Assembly: GCF_008831285.2 (NCBI RefSeq)
Contig: NC_045138.2
Location: 19,501,934-19,565,933, forward strand
Length of the DNA stretch: 64,000 bases
DNA from: Nymphaea colorata
Lineage: Eukaryota > Streptophyta > Magnoliopsida > Nymphaeales > Nymphaeaceae
Reading direction: 5' to 3'
Shown: in pieces, positions 25,244 to 36,414 of the stretch
Layout: every line of letters starts with the position of its first letter
Position numbering within the stretch: position 1 is the stretch's first letter
The notes under the pieces: generated by a model
The model's input: the letters and a program-made list of their open reading frames with translations, nothing else
Database searches by the model: none
Told to the model about the DNA's origin: nothing
Program-made: the position numbers and the translations under genes

Positions 25244-27091
25244 TTAAAGTGATAACAAAAGACATAGGATCTCCCATTTTCGGAGCCCCGTGTTGGTAGC
25301 GACGTTGTCCCCTAGCCTCCCATTGACTATCACCTCATAAGACATTCTAAGGAACCGCCAATAAACTCTATCATAGGCATTTGAAAGATCTAGTTTGTGA
25401 CAACTACCTTCTTTATGCCAAAATTCCTTCGAGTTGAAGTTCTCATCCCAAAGGATATTGTCCTGAATCTGTCTACTTTTGAAAAATGCTATTTGATTCC
25501 CTTGCACAATGCGCATAATAAGGCCTCTCATTCTAAACACAAAAGTTTTGACAATAATTTTATAGATAGTATCGCGCAAGGAAATGTGCCTATAATCCTC
25601 TACCTTAACTGCATTCAAAGTTTTGGCAATCAAAACAAATTAGAGTGTGATTGACACTCTTAGCTAAGATGCCTTTAGTGAAAAAATCCTAATAGCAACT
25701 ATCAAGTCACTGCCAATGGCAGGCCAACCGTCTTGACAGAAGAAATTTGAAAAACCATCCAGCCCTGCTGCACTGTCTTTGTCTAAATCTTTAACAACTA
25801 CGATGGCTTCTTCTCTAGATATAAAACTGAAAAGGGAGGCATTCTCCTCCTCCGTCACCATGTCACCCTCCTGAATCTCATCAAACACATCATCTGAGGC
25901 AAGTAGAGTTTGAAAATAATCATAGCAGTCCTCATCTCTAACAACCTCGCCACCTGCTTCTATGTTCATGGTGTGCCTCTTTGCCTTTCTACAATCGGCC
26001 ATAGCATGAAAAAGCATCGTGTTTTTACCTCCCTCTGCCAACCATTTGATATGAGATCGTTGCTTCCACACAACGTCTTCTATGCGAAGAGCTTCATTTA
26101 GAGGATTCCTGATTATAGTTTCCTGATCAATGGCCTCCAAGGATCCATATTCAACCAAATTTCTACTCTGCTTAAGCCAGGTCCTCAACATTGCAATACA
26201 GTGATTGAGCTTACCAAAACTCTCAGTGTTCCATTTCTTCAAACAATCTTTAACCATAGCTAACTTGTTAAGAAATCTGAGCGTGGGGCAGCCTAAACAT
26301 TCTTTTGCCATTCATTCCTCACAATCTCCATGCGTTCAGGAGTCATAATCCATGATTTGAAAATCCTGAAAGGCCGAAGTCTTTGGCCCCTATGCCTAGC
26401 GGAGTTGGATTGATACGATAGTTCACTATGATGAAAGCTGGCGAGAGTTTTAAGGGAGCCTGGCCCATCAAAATCGGTAATTCATCTGTCATTCACAAAA
26501 CACCAATCGAGTTTGCAGAGAACATTCTGACTACCTTTCCTATGGTTGGACCAAGTGTACTTTTTAAAAGAGTCTTCCACTTCTGACAAGTTGGGCAAAA
26601 ATAAAACAGTTAAACGCCTAGCACAACCTCACCAGAGGGTTAGTCTCGGTCTTATTCCAGTGCTCTAACATGGCATTGAAGTCTCTACAGTCTCCATTAA
26701 CCATGGACACAATATTCTCCAACCTGATCAGGCTATCCAATCTGTCGAACAGTCTAGTGGGAAAATACACACCAAAAACTACAAGCTCATTATTAATCCT
26801 CATATCCTGAAAGCACACTCCCAACCAATTAGAGTCCACATAGTTGAGGCACTCCATAGCCATGTTATTCCACACACACACATCACCTTGCCTTTCCCAT
26901 TGAGGACCAAGCCATTAGAAATATGCTCAGAGCCTATAGATCGACGCATAGACACCTCCAATTTGGAAGAATTCAATCATAAAGTCAGAAATGAAAACAA
27001 CATCAGGCTGCCCTTGGCCCACCAAATCCTTAAGCTCCTTCTGGGCATCCAGTTCAGGTAGACCCCAAATATTCCAATAGAAGATCTTCAT
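25244..27091 (-). pseudogene. LINE ORF2 (endonuclease plus reverse transcriptase), decayed
   Basis: Reading on the minus strand, ORF2 opens at 27,091 with MKIFYWNIWGLPELDAQKEL, the apurinic-endonuclease-like N-terminus. It continues with the VNGDCRDFNAML endonuclease motif near 26,680. From 26,311 the linker and RT region follow (HIKWLAEGGKNTMLFHAMA, DSAAGLDGFSNFF). From 25,633 comes the RT block with RQIQDNILWDE and LDLSNAYDRVYWRFL. Several stops and frameshifts split it and the C-terminal YxDD and RNase H parts are missing. It is a truncated L1-type plant LINE. Its counterpart in unit B keeps only the RT end at 42,814-43,100. Confidence 0.85.
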
Positions 27092-27284
27092 TGAAGATTT
27101 CGAGAAACATCTATCCCAGACAAAGATGTCTCATCGACCAGCAGCTTTACTCACTATTGGATCATATGACCAACTTCTTCTAATTGCCCAAGGTCAAAGG
27201 CCTCCTTCCACTGTCCCTGAGGTCTTTCTTTTCTTGGAGCCTGGGGAGTGAACTGTTAACAGGTCCACTAAACTGGTCGACCGT

Positions 27285-28215
27285 AATGCATGCCTCACTT
27301 TTTCTAATGCTCTTTCAAGATCCTCCTATGTTGTAACCAGAATCATCCTCCTTATGTCTATAAAACTTCAGAACAGGGGTCTCTGTCTCCTTGGGAGAAT
27401 CATCAGATCTAACACTCTGCTTGGCAAAGTTACCCTTTGAAAACCTCAGAGGACTTTCTTTTTCTACAGCCTTAGACGATAAATTCAAGCTGAGACCAAC
27501 AAAAGGATTATGCCTCGATGAGAAATTCGAGGTACCGGTTTGAAGCTGAGGGGAACAGCTATGCAGATGCGAGCATACACAAGCCTCTCCACTTGAGAGG
27601 TGCAGCTGTGGTCTCTAAGCCTCTAACAAAGGATCCATCCAGGCCTAAAGCAATTGAATGTAATCCGTCCAGAACACGGAGGGCAGGGAAGGCAGCTGAA
27701 TCCATATCGGCACAGATTACTCCTCAGTTATCTTCAACTCCATACCTGACGACCACCTGCTCGCAATCAGAAAACGCCCTCCAATTGACCAGGTTCTTCG
27801 TCTCAGCACAGTGACCAGTTCCTCCTCAGACGAAACCTTCACCAGAAATCTCCCGTTGCCAATAATAGAGCATTTGAGTTTCAAAACCAACACCCATTGT
27901 CTTCTCAAGTCCTCGAAAACAAACTTATAGTCGAGGCCCTGTCGACCTCCATGAAAACTACCAATGGCAGAGAATTGAAATCTCTGTTCCATTTTACGGT
28001 GAGCTTCACTAGGGAAGTTAATACTAACCTCATCTCCAGTTTTCTAAACAATGGCCTCAGGCCATGCGCCATCATCTGCCTCAGCGCTTCCAGTCACGAC
28101 CTTTGCCCAGCTCAGTCTCCCTTTGGGAAAGGTCCCAGTAGAAGGCTGCAGACGATGATCATCCTTCACAGGCAAGGCAGACTCAACCCCCTCCATCTCA
28201 AACGAGGTCACTGAA
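27285..28215 (-). pseudogene. LINE ORF1 (DUF4283-like gag) remnant, unit A
   Basis: The minus strand at 27,992-27,717 reads NGRFLVKVSSEEELVTVLR and GGRFLIASRW, the pattern of the DUF4283 nucleic-acid-binding domain found in ORF1 of plant LINEs. It precedes the ORF2 start at 27,091 in the order expected for an L1-type element. The frame is broken. A near copy lies at 46,737-47,660. Confidence 0.7.
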
Positions 28216-29398
28216 CCATCGTCAGACCATGGTTCTTTTCTGCAACTAGGGAAAAATTACTGATAATTAAGATGTACATTTTTGTGAAATTTCAAAATAA
28301 TTATGTTGGTGCAGTTCCAATTTACGAAAGTATAAAGTTAAAAAAAAAATGTAGGCATTAATCTCAATATACAAAGTTGGTTCTATGCTCACATTGCTTG
28401 AAAAATGGGGCCTAAGAATGTTACCGGATCATTCTATTATATATTTTTTTGAAGAGAAAATTATATATATATATACTCCATCTACCAAGTATCATAAATA
28501 TCTCCCTACTATCATGTGCAATTATGACTAATTAGACAATCGAAAGAAGTATCGGTAGAATACACTGCAGAAAATTTTTCTGGTTCACTCCCAATGATTG
28601 CGAGTGGTCAGGACTTTTTCTTTTCTTCTTTGTCTAGTAAAACAAATCTTTCTACGTCGAGAATTGGGAGCGATCGTGTTAGAATTTGATGTGCCCTTTA
28701 TTCCAATGCAAACTGCCGACCACATGAGCCTGACCAAAAATAGTCGCTAGAAATCACAATATTGGAAGATGACAGAGGTACGACTATTCATCATATGTAT
28801 TGGAAGATTTTATGTAGACCTGTTTTGGAAGGCGGAGTCCATCTATTAGATCGTGCCTAGCAGGCCTAGGAATCAAGATTTGCGCAAACATTTTTGGACC
28901 AAGATTGTTTCATTCTTTAGCGATTTCATCGTGCCGAGCAGGGTTCTCCTTCGTTACCATGTGATTGCTTTGCTTCTGCTGCTAGAAGGGGCGTGCCGGT
29001 ATCAGCTGCAAGAGCTGATGTTGCAGAGGAGGAAAAAAATGAGGGTTTTGAACTATGTATGCCCTTCCTCTTCTTTCATGCGTTCTCCTTGCGGGGACTC
29101 TTGACTGATAATCTGCTTATGAGAGATCGATCATTGCCTAGCTCTAAGAATATAGTCTGCTGAAATTTGTAATAAGTTTCTCTTATAATAATTCTCGCAC
29201 TATAAAGTCTCAACTGCAACCGTGTCTCTATAACCACTTTAATTGCAAAACAAATTTTTGCTCAAGCAGACATGTAAAACACCAGCGTACTACGAGACAG
29301 AGAGAGATCTGAACGAGAGAGAGAGAGGACTGAGTATTAATTCGGATTAGAGCGGCACAAAAAAGAGGGGAAGGGTCTGTTCAAAGGGTCCGAGGAGG
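28216..29398. other. 3' flank of the small membrane-protein gene, unit A
   Basis: Non-coding sequence identical by eye to 47,660-48,842. It includes an AT-rich tract near 28,440-28,480 and a short GC-richer stretch near 28,850-29,110 whose 83-codon frame has no recognisable family. The 3' UTR of the minus-strand gene ending at 29,399 must lie at the right end. Confidence 0.5.
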
Positions 29399-29737
29399 TC
29401 AGGGAAGAAGGTCAATCCCCGCTGCTTTGCCTGCCAGGAAGAAAAGGAACATGAGCGCTGTGTAGGCTACAGCCAAGGATGAGGTGAACGCGACGGCGTT
29501 TGCGGTGGCTTGAGGTAAGCGGTGGCCGAACAACAGAAGCGCCAGGCAGAGGAAGAAGGCGAGCTGGATCGGCACCATCAGCAGAAGGTAGGAAAGCAAC
29601 GCCACCAAGACGGAGGAAGGATCTTGGTCGCCCGTCCCACAGAGCATGTCTAACACAGCAACACCAAGGACGAAGTCCACGAGAAGAAGCGATTCTGCTA
29701 ATTCCTTCCACCCCATGGTTGCGTCCCGATTCGGCAT
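29399..29737 (-). CDS. Small three-pass membrane protein, family member 1 (unit A)
   Basis: A 112-residue protein starting MPNRDATMGWKEL. I do not recognise the family. Three hydrophobic segments are visible: about residues 14-32, 45-73 (ending LAFFLCLALLLF) and 85-104. A short polar loop GHRLPQATANA precedes the last. The same plan (two membrane segments, loop with RLP or QLP, then a third) occurs in the genes at 34.4 and 56.3 kb. The open frame extends upstream to 29,935, but I chose the internal methionine for three reasons: homologues start at the matching place, a likely 115-bp 5' UTR intron (29,935-29,821, GT...AG) would remove the upstream part, and a TATA-like TTTAAAA lies near 30,018. 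The protein at 48,843-49,181 is identical. Function unknown. Confidence 0.65.
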   Translation of the reverse strand: MPNRDATMGWKELAESLLLVDFVLGVAVLDMLCGTGDQDPSSVLVALLSYLLLMVPIQLAFFLCLALLLFGHRLPQATANAVAFTSSLAVAYTALMFLFFLAGKAAGIDLLP

Positions 29738-30007
29738 GGAGATTTCGACTTTTTCCTTGTTGGGTAGGCAGAAGGCCTTCGCCGGTGAAGTTGGTTCTGC
29801 GACTGGAAGGGGATTCTCTCCTACAACACCACAGCAACAGAGTTTAGTTAGAAGAAATAATGGAGAAAACAGACATGGAAGAAGTACCTGAATCTCAGGC
29901 AGAAGAATTGAGATGATAAAGAATAGAATGTTCACCTTAACGGTCCGGCAAACGCCAATACAAAGAAGAAGAAGAAGAAGATGACGAAGCAGAGAGCGAT
30001 GAAGTCT

Positions 30008-30030
30008 TGTGCAGGTTTTAAAGGCAGAGA
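30008..30030 (-). promoter_or_regulatory. TATA-like element of family member 1
   Basis: The minus strand reads CTGCCTTTAAAACCTGCA. It lies about 80 bases upstream of the proposed donor of a non-coding first exon. The same sequence stands before the unit B copy near 49,452-49,474. Confidence 0.4.
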
Positions 30031-30469
30031 AAGGGCCCCAGCAGAGGGGATCATGGACTTTTGAGCAGTGGGTAGTAATCTGCTCACTTATCCAAAAACA
30101 CGCAAGATTTTGGTAGTAGGATAGGTTTGCCTAATTATATCAAGGGCAAAATTGGTATGTGCACATATTTGCTCAAATTTACATCTATTGGGAGAGCAGT
30201 GATGACAATGCTGACGTGGACAATTAACATACTACCACATTTAACAAGCAAAGTAAATAAATAAATATTGGATTTTTTTAATTCAATTGGTTAGAAGACA
30301 TCCAATGAATTGTCCAAGTTTGAATTTAGCTGAATCGGATGTAAGTCAGCACAAAATTACTAATACATTTTTTCTGGTAAATGTACAAAAATAATTGGAA
30401 ATGAAAACAAAGACATTACCATAAATAACTGTTTTTTTTTATCTTCCGAGTAAGTACGCAATATTGAAT

Positions 30470-31339
30470 GCATTCCTATAGTTGATAATCGGAATGTACT
30501 TACATATGCAGAGGAATTAAAAATCAGCTGGCTACTTAACCACCTTTTCAATGTTTAATAGCATTTTGGTCGAACAGACATATCTAGCACAGTTCATATA
30601 ATATAAATTAGACTAATGCGAGCACGCACGCCCTTGTCTTTGATACTGATACGACATTTTGTTTCAAACACGACAGGTCGATTAAGTAATTTAAATTGAC
30701 GTTTGCAGCTACCAAATTGGACAAAATAAATTTAGATCCAGCAAATTTGGAGCACTGGATCCATTTCAATTTTTCACATTTTTTCGTGTTCTTTTCAAAA
30801 ATAACGTTTTTTTTTGTAAGTACGGTTGCTAGGAACTTTTTTTTGTTTGTCTATAGAGGAGATAAAGTGGACGTCACAAGACTTCCTCCCTTGTTCATTT
30901 TGATGTTGCTGCATTCTTGTTCATTGTATATAACGTCTATATTGTTCTTGTTGGTGTATAGAACTTGATCCACACTGTACACTCATTTGAAAATTTTTTT
31001 CTTATGTAAGGGCATAATGTCATTTTGTACAAATGCGGGTTTGCCCTAATCCTTATGTTTTGAGGATGGCCGCCGCTTGTGAATGTCTGTTCTGTGTGTT
31101 CATCTGAGAGAGAGAATACAAGAGATCTGTGCGACCGGGGACGCAAGAGATTATTGTCCCGAACCACGTAAATCGTTGTCTTCTTCCTTGTTGCTTCTAA
31201 CTCCCTCTTGAGAGTGCGAGAGGAGAGTTTATTGTGTGTTGTTCCTAACAGTTCTTCCTAGTTATTTGTTGGTAGGAAGCTTTCGGAGAATTTCTAGACC
31301 CACTTTTAAATTTATGAGATGTTTTGAAGAGGCAGAGAT
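30470..31339 (+). mobile_element. Intergenic with an LTR-like relic
   Basis: About 31,090-31,252 reads like the 3' end of a plant LTR: a GAGAGAGAGAATACAAG stretch, CGAACCACGTAAATCGTTGT and an end GTTGTTCCTAACA. No primer-binding site follows and the 5' border was not found, so it is a degraded candidate. No gene was recognised elsewhere in the interval. Confidence 0.3.
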
Positions 31340-31640
31340 AAGTGTGGGCTGGATTGTATGTGCAAGTCGAAGTACACAGAAATCTCACTGGATTGTATGT
31401 GCAAGTCGAAGTACACAGAAATCTCACTGCTTGGTACCTATGCAGGTCTAGGCGTTGAGGGCAGGGGCAAAGGAGAGGAGAAGAGGTTCTACTTTCACCC
31501 AGGCATTTGGATAACCCTTTCATTCACCCAGCAATAAGGGTTGTTTGGTTGCTTCAGGTTAAATCCATAATGTTTTAATCTTTAGGCAAACACAAAAACA
31601 AAAACAAAAAACACAAAAGAGAAAAGATTTTTACGCGATC
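31340..31640. repeat. Dispersed repeat R31, copy 1 (partner 61,465-61,640)
   Basis: Shares GGATTGTATGTGCAAGTC, a CATTTGG word, GGTTGTTTGGTTGCTTCAG and ATGTTTTAATCTTTAG-like words in order with 61,465-61,640. Within it, a 47-bp unit ending GAAATCTCACTG is tandemly duplicated at about 31,352-31,430. In both places a LINE endonuclease start follows about 0.1-0.8 kb downstream, so R31 is probably the 5' part of that LINE. Confidence 0.7.
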
Positions 31641-32280
31641 AGACATGCAAGTCATCTTGAACTGATTCCATTACTAGCCGGTCAAAATCATCCTTGAATT
31701 GGCCCTAACTCGGACCCTCACATAAATGAGTCATCCAGAAAATGTATAGCCATCAAAATGGGGTGACCCGGCCTCAAAACCTTATGGACCGAACCAAAAT
31801 GGATTGATCCAGTTTCAGACCCGTTGAGTCAATCCCAAATCTATATGAACCGACCTTTAATATGCCATGCCCTGGACCCCTTTTCAAACCTTATAAACTG
31901 GTCCGAAACTAAAGCAATCGATCTTCTAAATTTGAATTCAATTGTTCAAGTACTTTATTTGGATTTGAATTTAAGTTTGGATCTAGGTTGGCTTTTTTGT
32001 TTTCTCATGCTTATAGATCTCCATAAAGTCTCATCCGAACAAACTAAACGTACAGAGTTTTTACTTAATTGGAAACTTTAGCTGCAATCTTTTTTTTCAA
32101 TATTTTTTCCACTAAATGAGCTAATTCTTTTCCCTATATTATTTTCCACTAATCTTCATGAAATTCACTGCAAGCCCTATTTCTTAATTATTCATTTTCT
32201 ATAAGCATTTTTACGAGATAAATAACCACGCATCAGGCTGCAGCCTAATAAACTGTAAGGTGAGGTTAGATGCTGATGAA
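31641..32280. other. Degenerate repeat-derived sequence, no gene recognised
   Basis: Decayed short words such as GGACCGAACC, CCAAAATGG and GGATTTGAATTTAAG recur without a clean period. No domain-bearing frame was found. Confidence 0.4.
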
Positions 32281-32289
32281 AACCGTCAA

Positions 32290-32480
32290 AACAAAAAGAC
32301 TCATTTTCTTAGCATACACTAGACTAGACCCTCCCACTCCCATAGTGGAAACAACAGATTTCTTCCTCTAACAATTCATGAAATTCTCTTCATGGAATAT
32401 ACGAGGATTGATTAGAAGATATGCTAAGAGTTTATTAGTTATCAAGGTTTTCAACAGTTGATATGCTTGCACACATTCAA
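32290..32480 (+). pseudogene. LINE endonuclease N-terminal fragment
   Basis: After a leader shared with 61,676-61,755 (TAGTGGAAACAACAGATTTC), an ATG at about 32,377 opens MKFSSWNIRGLIRRYAK, the typical start of the LINE endonuclease. The similarity ends within about 100 bases. It is a short remnant of a different LINE from the one at 25-28 kb. Confidence 0.65.
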
Positions 32481-33187
32481 GCAATTTAATTTCTCTCAAT
32501 TACCAGCGCCATAGTTTGGATGTGGACTTGCTAAGGGCCACAGCAATGCCAACCTCTTATCTGCAATAAGCGATATCCAAATTCGAACATTCAAGACATA
32601 ATTGTGCAGATCCACACCTCTTGGATCTTCAGAAAGCTAGCCCTCAAGCTGCCGGCGGCTCTGTTACGCAGACAGTAAAAAGTAACATACATTTTCCTTG
32701 CGTGGTTTTCCCTTGGCCCTTGCATTTCAAAAAAGGTCGCTTGCCGTCTCCTTCCTTTCCTGTCGTTGCCGCGGCAGAAAACGCCGGCCGGTATTTTCTG
32801 CTTGGGTATCGCTGGACACTTGACTCTGAGCTTGGGTTGGCTTGAAAAGTTGTTAGGCTAGTTCGAGTGAGCTCGATAATTTATATTTAATGTTATTTTA
32901 TTGTATATATAATTATATTTATTTTATTATGAATAATTATACTTGTACACTTTTATATTAAAAATATATATTTTTGTTAATGGGGTGGGATGGGAGCTGA
33001 AAGAGCTAGGCTGCACCTGGGCGCGAGTTTCAGGTAGTCGACCCGCCCCAGCCGGAGGAGCCCAACTCCTTGTCAGGCCCGGCGTAACCCAACATTCCGG
33101 TTTACAAAACATTAGCCACCTATTTTGGTGGAGACGACAATGCAAAAGGATGTGCCAAAGACTGCACAGAACTTGTGCTGCCAATTT
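32481..33187. other. Intergenic, repeat-derived
   Basis: AT-rich sequence near 32,880-32,970 is followed by a GC-richer stretch (about 32,990-33,180) resembling decayed retroelement sequence. No gene supported. Confidence 0.4.
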
Positions 33188-33420
33188 TTGGCGAGGCAGG
33201 CGCCAGACGGAGCCTATCCAGCTGTCGTGCACCCTTAAAAGGGCGTTTTGATAGGGAAAGAGGGGGAATGAAAATCAAGAGAGAAGAAGAGAGACAGAAG
33301 ACTGCAGCGGCCTCAGGCAGCGTTTCCTCTCACAAGGTCATCGGAAATGGTGGTCCCCGGGATCCCACCACTGCAAGTTACGAAAGAAAAAAGGGGTTAT
33401 GGAGTAAAGCTTTTCTAATT
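33188..33420 (+). repeat. Left arm of an inverted repeat pair (partner 37,143-37,423)
   Basis: The reverse complement of 37,143-37,423 matches this segment. Shared words include GGCGAGGCAGGCGCCAGACG, CAAGGTCATCGGAAATGGTG, ACCACTGCAAGTTACGAAAG and AAAGCTTTTCTAAT. The arms are about 3.7 kb apart and enclose the membrane-protein gene at 34,385. The right arm has about 40 extra bases near its inner end. Confidence 0.85.
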
Positions 33421-33908
33421 TCTATCCTCAGGGATGCGCGGAATACACACACAAATATATATAAACAGTTATTATATAATGATGATAGTTACATAAAGCA
33501 TAATAAACTGCTTAGATTTCTTCACTAAGCAACAACCAGGAATTCTTGGAGACGGAAATTGATTTCTCTAACACCATTAAACGTACATTGCCAGATCGAT
33601 TTCCTTCCGCAGAAAGGAGGATGAGGAAATCAAAAGGGCCCCGCCATCACAGAACCTAAAGGCGAAGTCCATAGGTTGGGCGAAACAATTGACGGTCACA
33701 GAATCCGAACAAAACAGATGAGGCGAGCGAGGGCATGGATCCTACTAATTTGGCGTTGATAAATGCACCAGGGAGGGGTTCACGTCTCGGTACCAACGGA
33801 CGTCCACCACCAAAGCAGTGCGGAGCAGGGGCTGGCGTCCGCAGCGCAGGAGATGACAGCCAACTGCCAGGACAGAAAAAGGTCAAAAGAAAATCCCTGA
33901 CCCTCTCC

Positions 33909-34149
33909 ATCACTTTCAGCTAAGGAATATTGGGCTCGGTTTCCGTCTCTCCCTCTCCCATTCCATCACTTTCAGCTAAGTAATATCACGAAGCTTGGGC
34001 TCGGCTCCTTATGAAAGGAGGACAGAAAATCCCCAACCCTTTCTATCACTTTCAGTTTCAGCTAAGGAATATCACAAGCTTGAGGTCGGAAAGAGGTGGG
34101 ATTTATGGGAAAATCCCCGACCCCATCACTTTCAGCTAAGGAAAATCAC
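33909..34149 (+). promoter_or_regulatory. Four imperfect promoter repeats upstream of family member 2
   Basis: The word ATCACTTTCAGCTAAGGAAT recurs with small changes at about 33,909, 33,965, 34,045 (with an inserted TTTCAG) and 34,124, often ending ATATCAC. Two of the linkers share AAATCCCC. The array ends about 235 bases before the start codon at 34,385, so it may be an upstream regulatory array. That role is inferred from position only. Confidence 0.5.
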
Positions 34150-34269
34150 GTTCCAATGGTGACAACAACTTGGACCTACTACTCTGCTTTCGGGAATAGA
34201 CATGTTGGATGCCTATCATGAAATGAATTGAGGGTCTATTGGCCATCGGAGACAGTGGTTTCTCCTACT

Positions 34270-34277
34270 TATAAATT
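34270..34277 (+). promoter_or_regulatory. TATA box of family member 2
   Basis: TATAAATT lies 108 bases before the start codon at 34,385. It is followed by pyrimidine-rich sequence typical of a plant 5' UTR. Confidence 0.55.
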
Positions 34278-34384
34278 GGGCTTGGGCAGGGGTTATCCTG
34301 CCATGCCAGTCTCCAACCTTCCCTCTTTCCCTTTTCGCCTCTCCCCAACTTCTCCCCCCTTCCTCTTCGGCTCGCCCAGCAAGC

Positions 34385-34657
34385 ATGGAGGACGGTGACA
34401 AATGTCCGAAGCTGATTCTGCTCGTCTCTACCGCGCTGTGGCTCCAGTTGTTGCCTTTGCTCCTTCAAGGTGGACTCCACAGGCAGGGCCTGCCTCTGTT
34501 TTGTCTCTTCATCGCAGCCCTCGGTGTCGCCTTCTACTGCTCGCTGGCCTCTGTCTTTCTGCCCCACCGCTTGCCAGCAGCCGTCTCTAGTGCTCTTCTT
34601 CTGTGGACATCCATTGTGTCGATCACCTCTGCATTTTGCTTCCTGTTTACCATCTAA
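34385..34657 (+). CDS. Small three-pass membrane protein, family member 2
   Basis: An intact 90-residue frame starting MEDGDKCPKLILLV and ending CFLFTI. Hydrophobic segments lie at about residues 9-27, 36-57 and 66-88. The loop PHRLPAAVSSAL before the last segment matches GHRLPQATANAV (29.4 kb) and GDQLPGSIVDAL (56.3 kb) in position and pattern, which places it in the same unrecognised family. It has its own TATA box at 34,270 and a polyadenylation-like AATAAA at 34,755, and no intron is needed. Unlike its relatives it lies on the plus strand and has no counterpart in unit B. It sits inside an inverted repeat pair. Confidence 0.65.
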   Translation: MEDGDKCPKLILLVSTALWLQLLPLLLQGGLHRQGLPLFCLFIAALGVAFYCSLASVFLPHRLPAAVSSALLLWTSIVSITSAFCFLFTI

Positions 34658-34754
34658 AGCATGAGCACCAGACGCTTCAGGATGTAGTCCGCAACTGTCA
34701 CTGCCCTCCCCTTCCTTTGTTCACTTTGCGTATTCCCCTACAAGAGACAGTAAG

Positions 34755-34760
34755 CAATAA
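34755..34760 (+). terminator. Polyadenylation signal candidate for family member 2
   Basis: AATAAA lies about 100 bases after the stop codon at 34,657, in an AT-rich context. Confidence 0.45.
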
Positions 34761-34869
34761 AAGTATAAACTTGGTTATATGCTACTTTCTGGTTTCGTTG
34801 CTGGGTGGTTATGTATTTCGAAACTTGTGATAGCATATTGTGTGCCCCTTATTCTTAATGATATATGTT

Positions 34870-35440
34870 AAGAAAAAGAAGAACGGTTGCGGTCCAAAAG
34901 CTCTCCCCTGTGCTTCTGCCCGTTCGTTCCGATGTAGTTGCTGCCCTCGCCGCTCTGGCGGCCGCCCGGCCTCCCCCTTCTTGGGGCACCCTTCCATCCC
35001 TGCCTGGCCTCCATGCTCTTTCTCTCTCGCTTATCCTTCTGTACGGTGAACCGAACCGTCATCCCCTGCTTCCGGCCACTAGTCAACACCGATTTCACCC
35101 GGCATCCGTCCTAGGCCGGCGTCCTCCGTCTCGAGCTTGGGTCAAAATTGGGCTTAGCTGATCTGCGTTTTGCTACAAATATCAATGGATCAGACTTAAT
35201 TTGGTTATGCCGTTTCCCATATCTGATTTATCAAATGTTGATATAATGATATTTGATTCAGAATTGATTGGGCCATTTCCTATTAAGCTGTTTTATGAGA
35301 AATGACCTTGCATCAACGACCTAATTAATGTCTAGAAAACTATAAAGCTAGCTAGATGCTTATAAAAACATATTGATTTGGCGACTCAAAGCAAAGCCGG
35401 CAATGAATAAGTTAGCTGGTACATGGGTTGCACATTAATT
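34870..35440. other. Intergenic, no gene recognised
   Basis: A GC-rich patch (about 34,880-35,160) gives several overlapping frames on both strands, none with a recognisable domain. AT-rich sequence follows. Confidence 0.4.
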
Positions 35441-35444
35441 GTCA

Positions 35445-35690
35445 AAAAGCAGCGTTGTTCTATGCTCATAAACTAGTTCTAAATTAATTTACGACAATAA
35501 AAGTCCATGTACGTAGTTGTTATTGGCCAGGTGACGCATTAAATTTGTAATGAAGCAAATAATAAGTCGCAGGCTTTGAAAAGCTTCTAAAATGCATAAT
35601 ATTTACAAAATACAAAGGTCAAGTGTTCATATTGAACGAGAATTTAAATGAATATCCATTCATGCACAATTTTGGTCCATCATATAACAA
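35445..35690. repeat. Segmental duplication block (partner 51,565-51,770)
   Basis: Shares TATTGGCCAGGTGACGCATT, AAATTTGTAATGAAGCA and AAGTCGCAGGCTTTGAAA with unit B. It is the third matching block in order along the two units. Confidence 0.85.
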
Positions 35691-36414
35691 TCATTTTGAT
35701 TTAGCATGCACCACGACACAAACAAAACCTGGCTGGAAAAGGTTTCTTTTCCTTTTCCAGAATTTTATCTTTCACGCGTGACATGAGAGAAGCCAAATCT
35801 TCCTTTTGTCTTAAAAGGACGCGGCAAATAATGCACGAGCAACGCGTGTGTCCGCAGACTCCACGTATCTTAAACTTTAGAGCCGTCCCATCAATTATTG
35901 ACCACATGAAAAGTATAAATTATAGTCTCAACATTCAAATTAAGTAGTAGGAAAACAGAGCCGCAGTCAAAGAGGTTTGAAACAATTCAAACACTTATTA
36001 AATGTGACCTGTTGACGTCATTGTGCAATGGGTTTTTATGGGGTTGTTTGGCAGTATGAGAGTTTTGTAAGTATCTCATAAATCATTTTAGGAATTAGAT
36101 TAGATTCACGAAACATTAGTTATAGTGTTTCATGAATCTACTTAAATTTTTGAGATCGATTCATATAACACTTACAAAGTATTGTTGCTACCAAACAATC
36201 TTTATAAATCAGGCTTCCGCAATTCCACCGAACTCTTGGAAGATGCATTTTCACCTTTTTGTTTTCATAAGACTTGATTTTTACAAATCTGAGTTAAAGA
36301 AGGATATCATCTAAACGCCCCCTAAGCCTTTGAACTCAAAATGACTAAGTCTCACAATCAAGTGCATTTTCCCCCTTTGAATAAATCCTAAGTGACTCTC
36401 TTATTTTACTGTCA
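35691..36414. other. Intergenic with a repeat shared at 52.0 and 59.5 kb
   Basis: At about 35,920-36,030 the words CAACATTCAAATTAAG, ACAATTCAAAC and GACGTCATTGTGCAA resemble sequence at 52,030-52,160 and 59,520-59,625. No coding signal was found. Confidence 0.5.

Larger units (their letters stand above)
23830..30469. repeat. Segmental duplication unit A, left half (partner 41,366-49,919)
   Basis: Two arms match unit B in order. Arm 1 (23,830 to about 25,643) matches 41,366 to about 43,100 with many differences. Arm 2 (about 27,285-30,469) matches 46,737-49,919; it is moderately diverged to about 27,960 and apparently identical from there to about 30,390, with a constant offset of 19,444. The LINE segment between the arms (about 25,644-27,284) is absent from unit B, where a copia element sits instead. 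Similarity ends after GTACGCAATATTGAA. Confidence 0.9.

Noticed and set aside
29500-29891. Plus-strand and alternative minus-strand frames of 81-141 codons over family member 1 (and the same at 48,944-49,335)
   Set aside because: Shadow frames of a GC-rich coding region. Only the frame giving the three hydrophobic segments is shared with other family members.
32927-33251. Overlapping 101-102-codon frames on both strands
   Set aside because: They overlap the outer end of the inverted repeat arm, show no domain and have no splice or promoter support.
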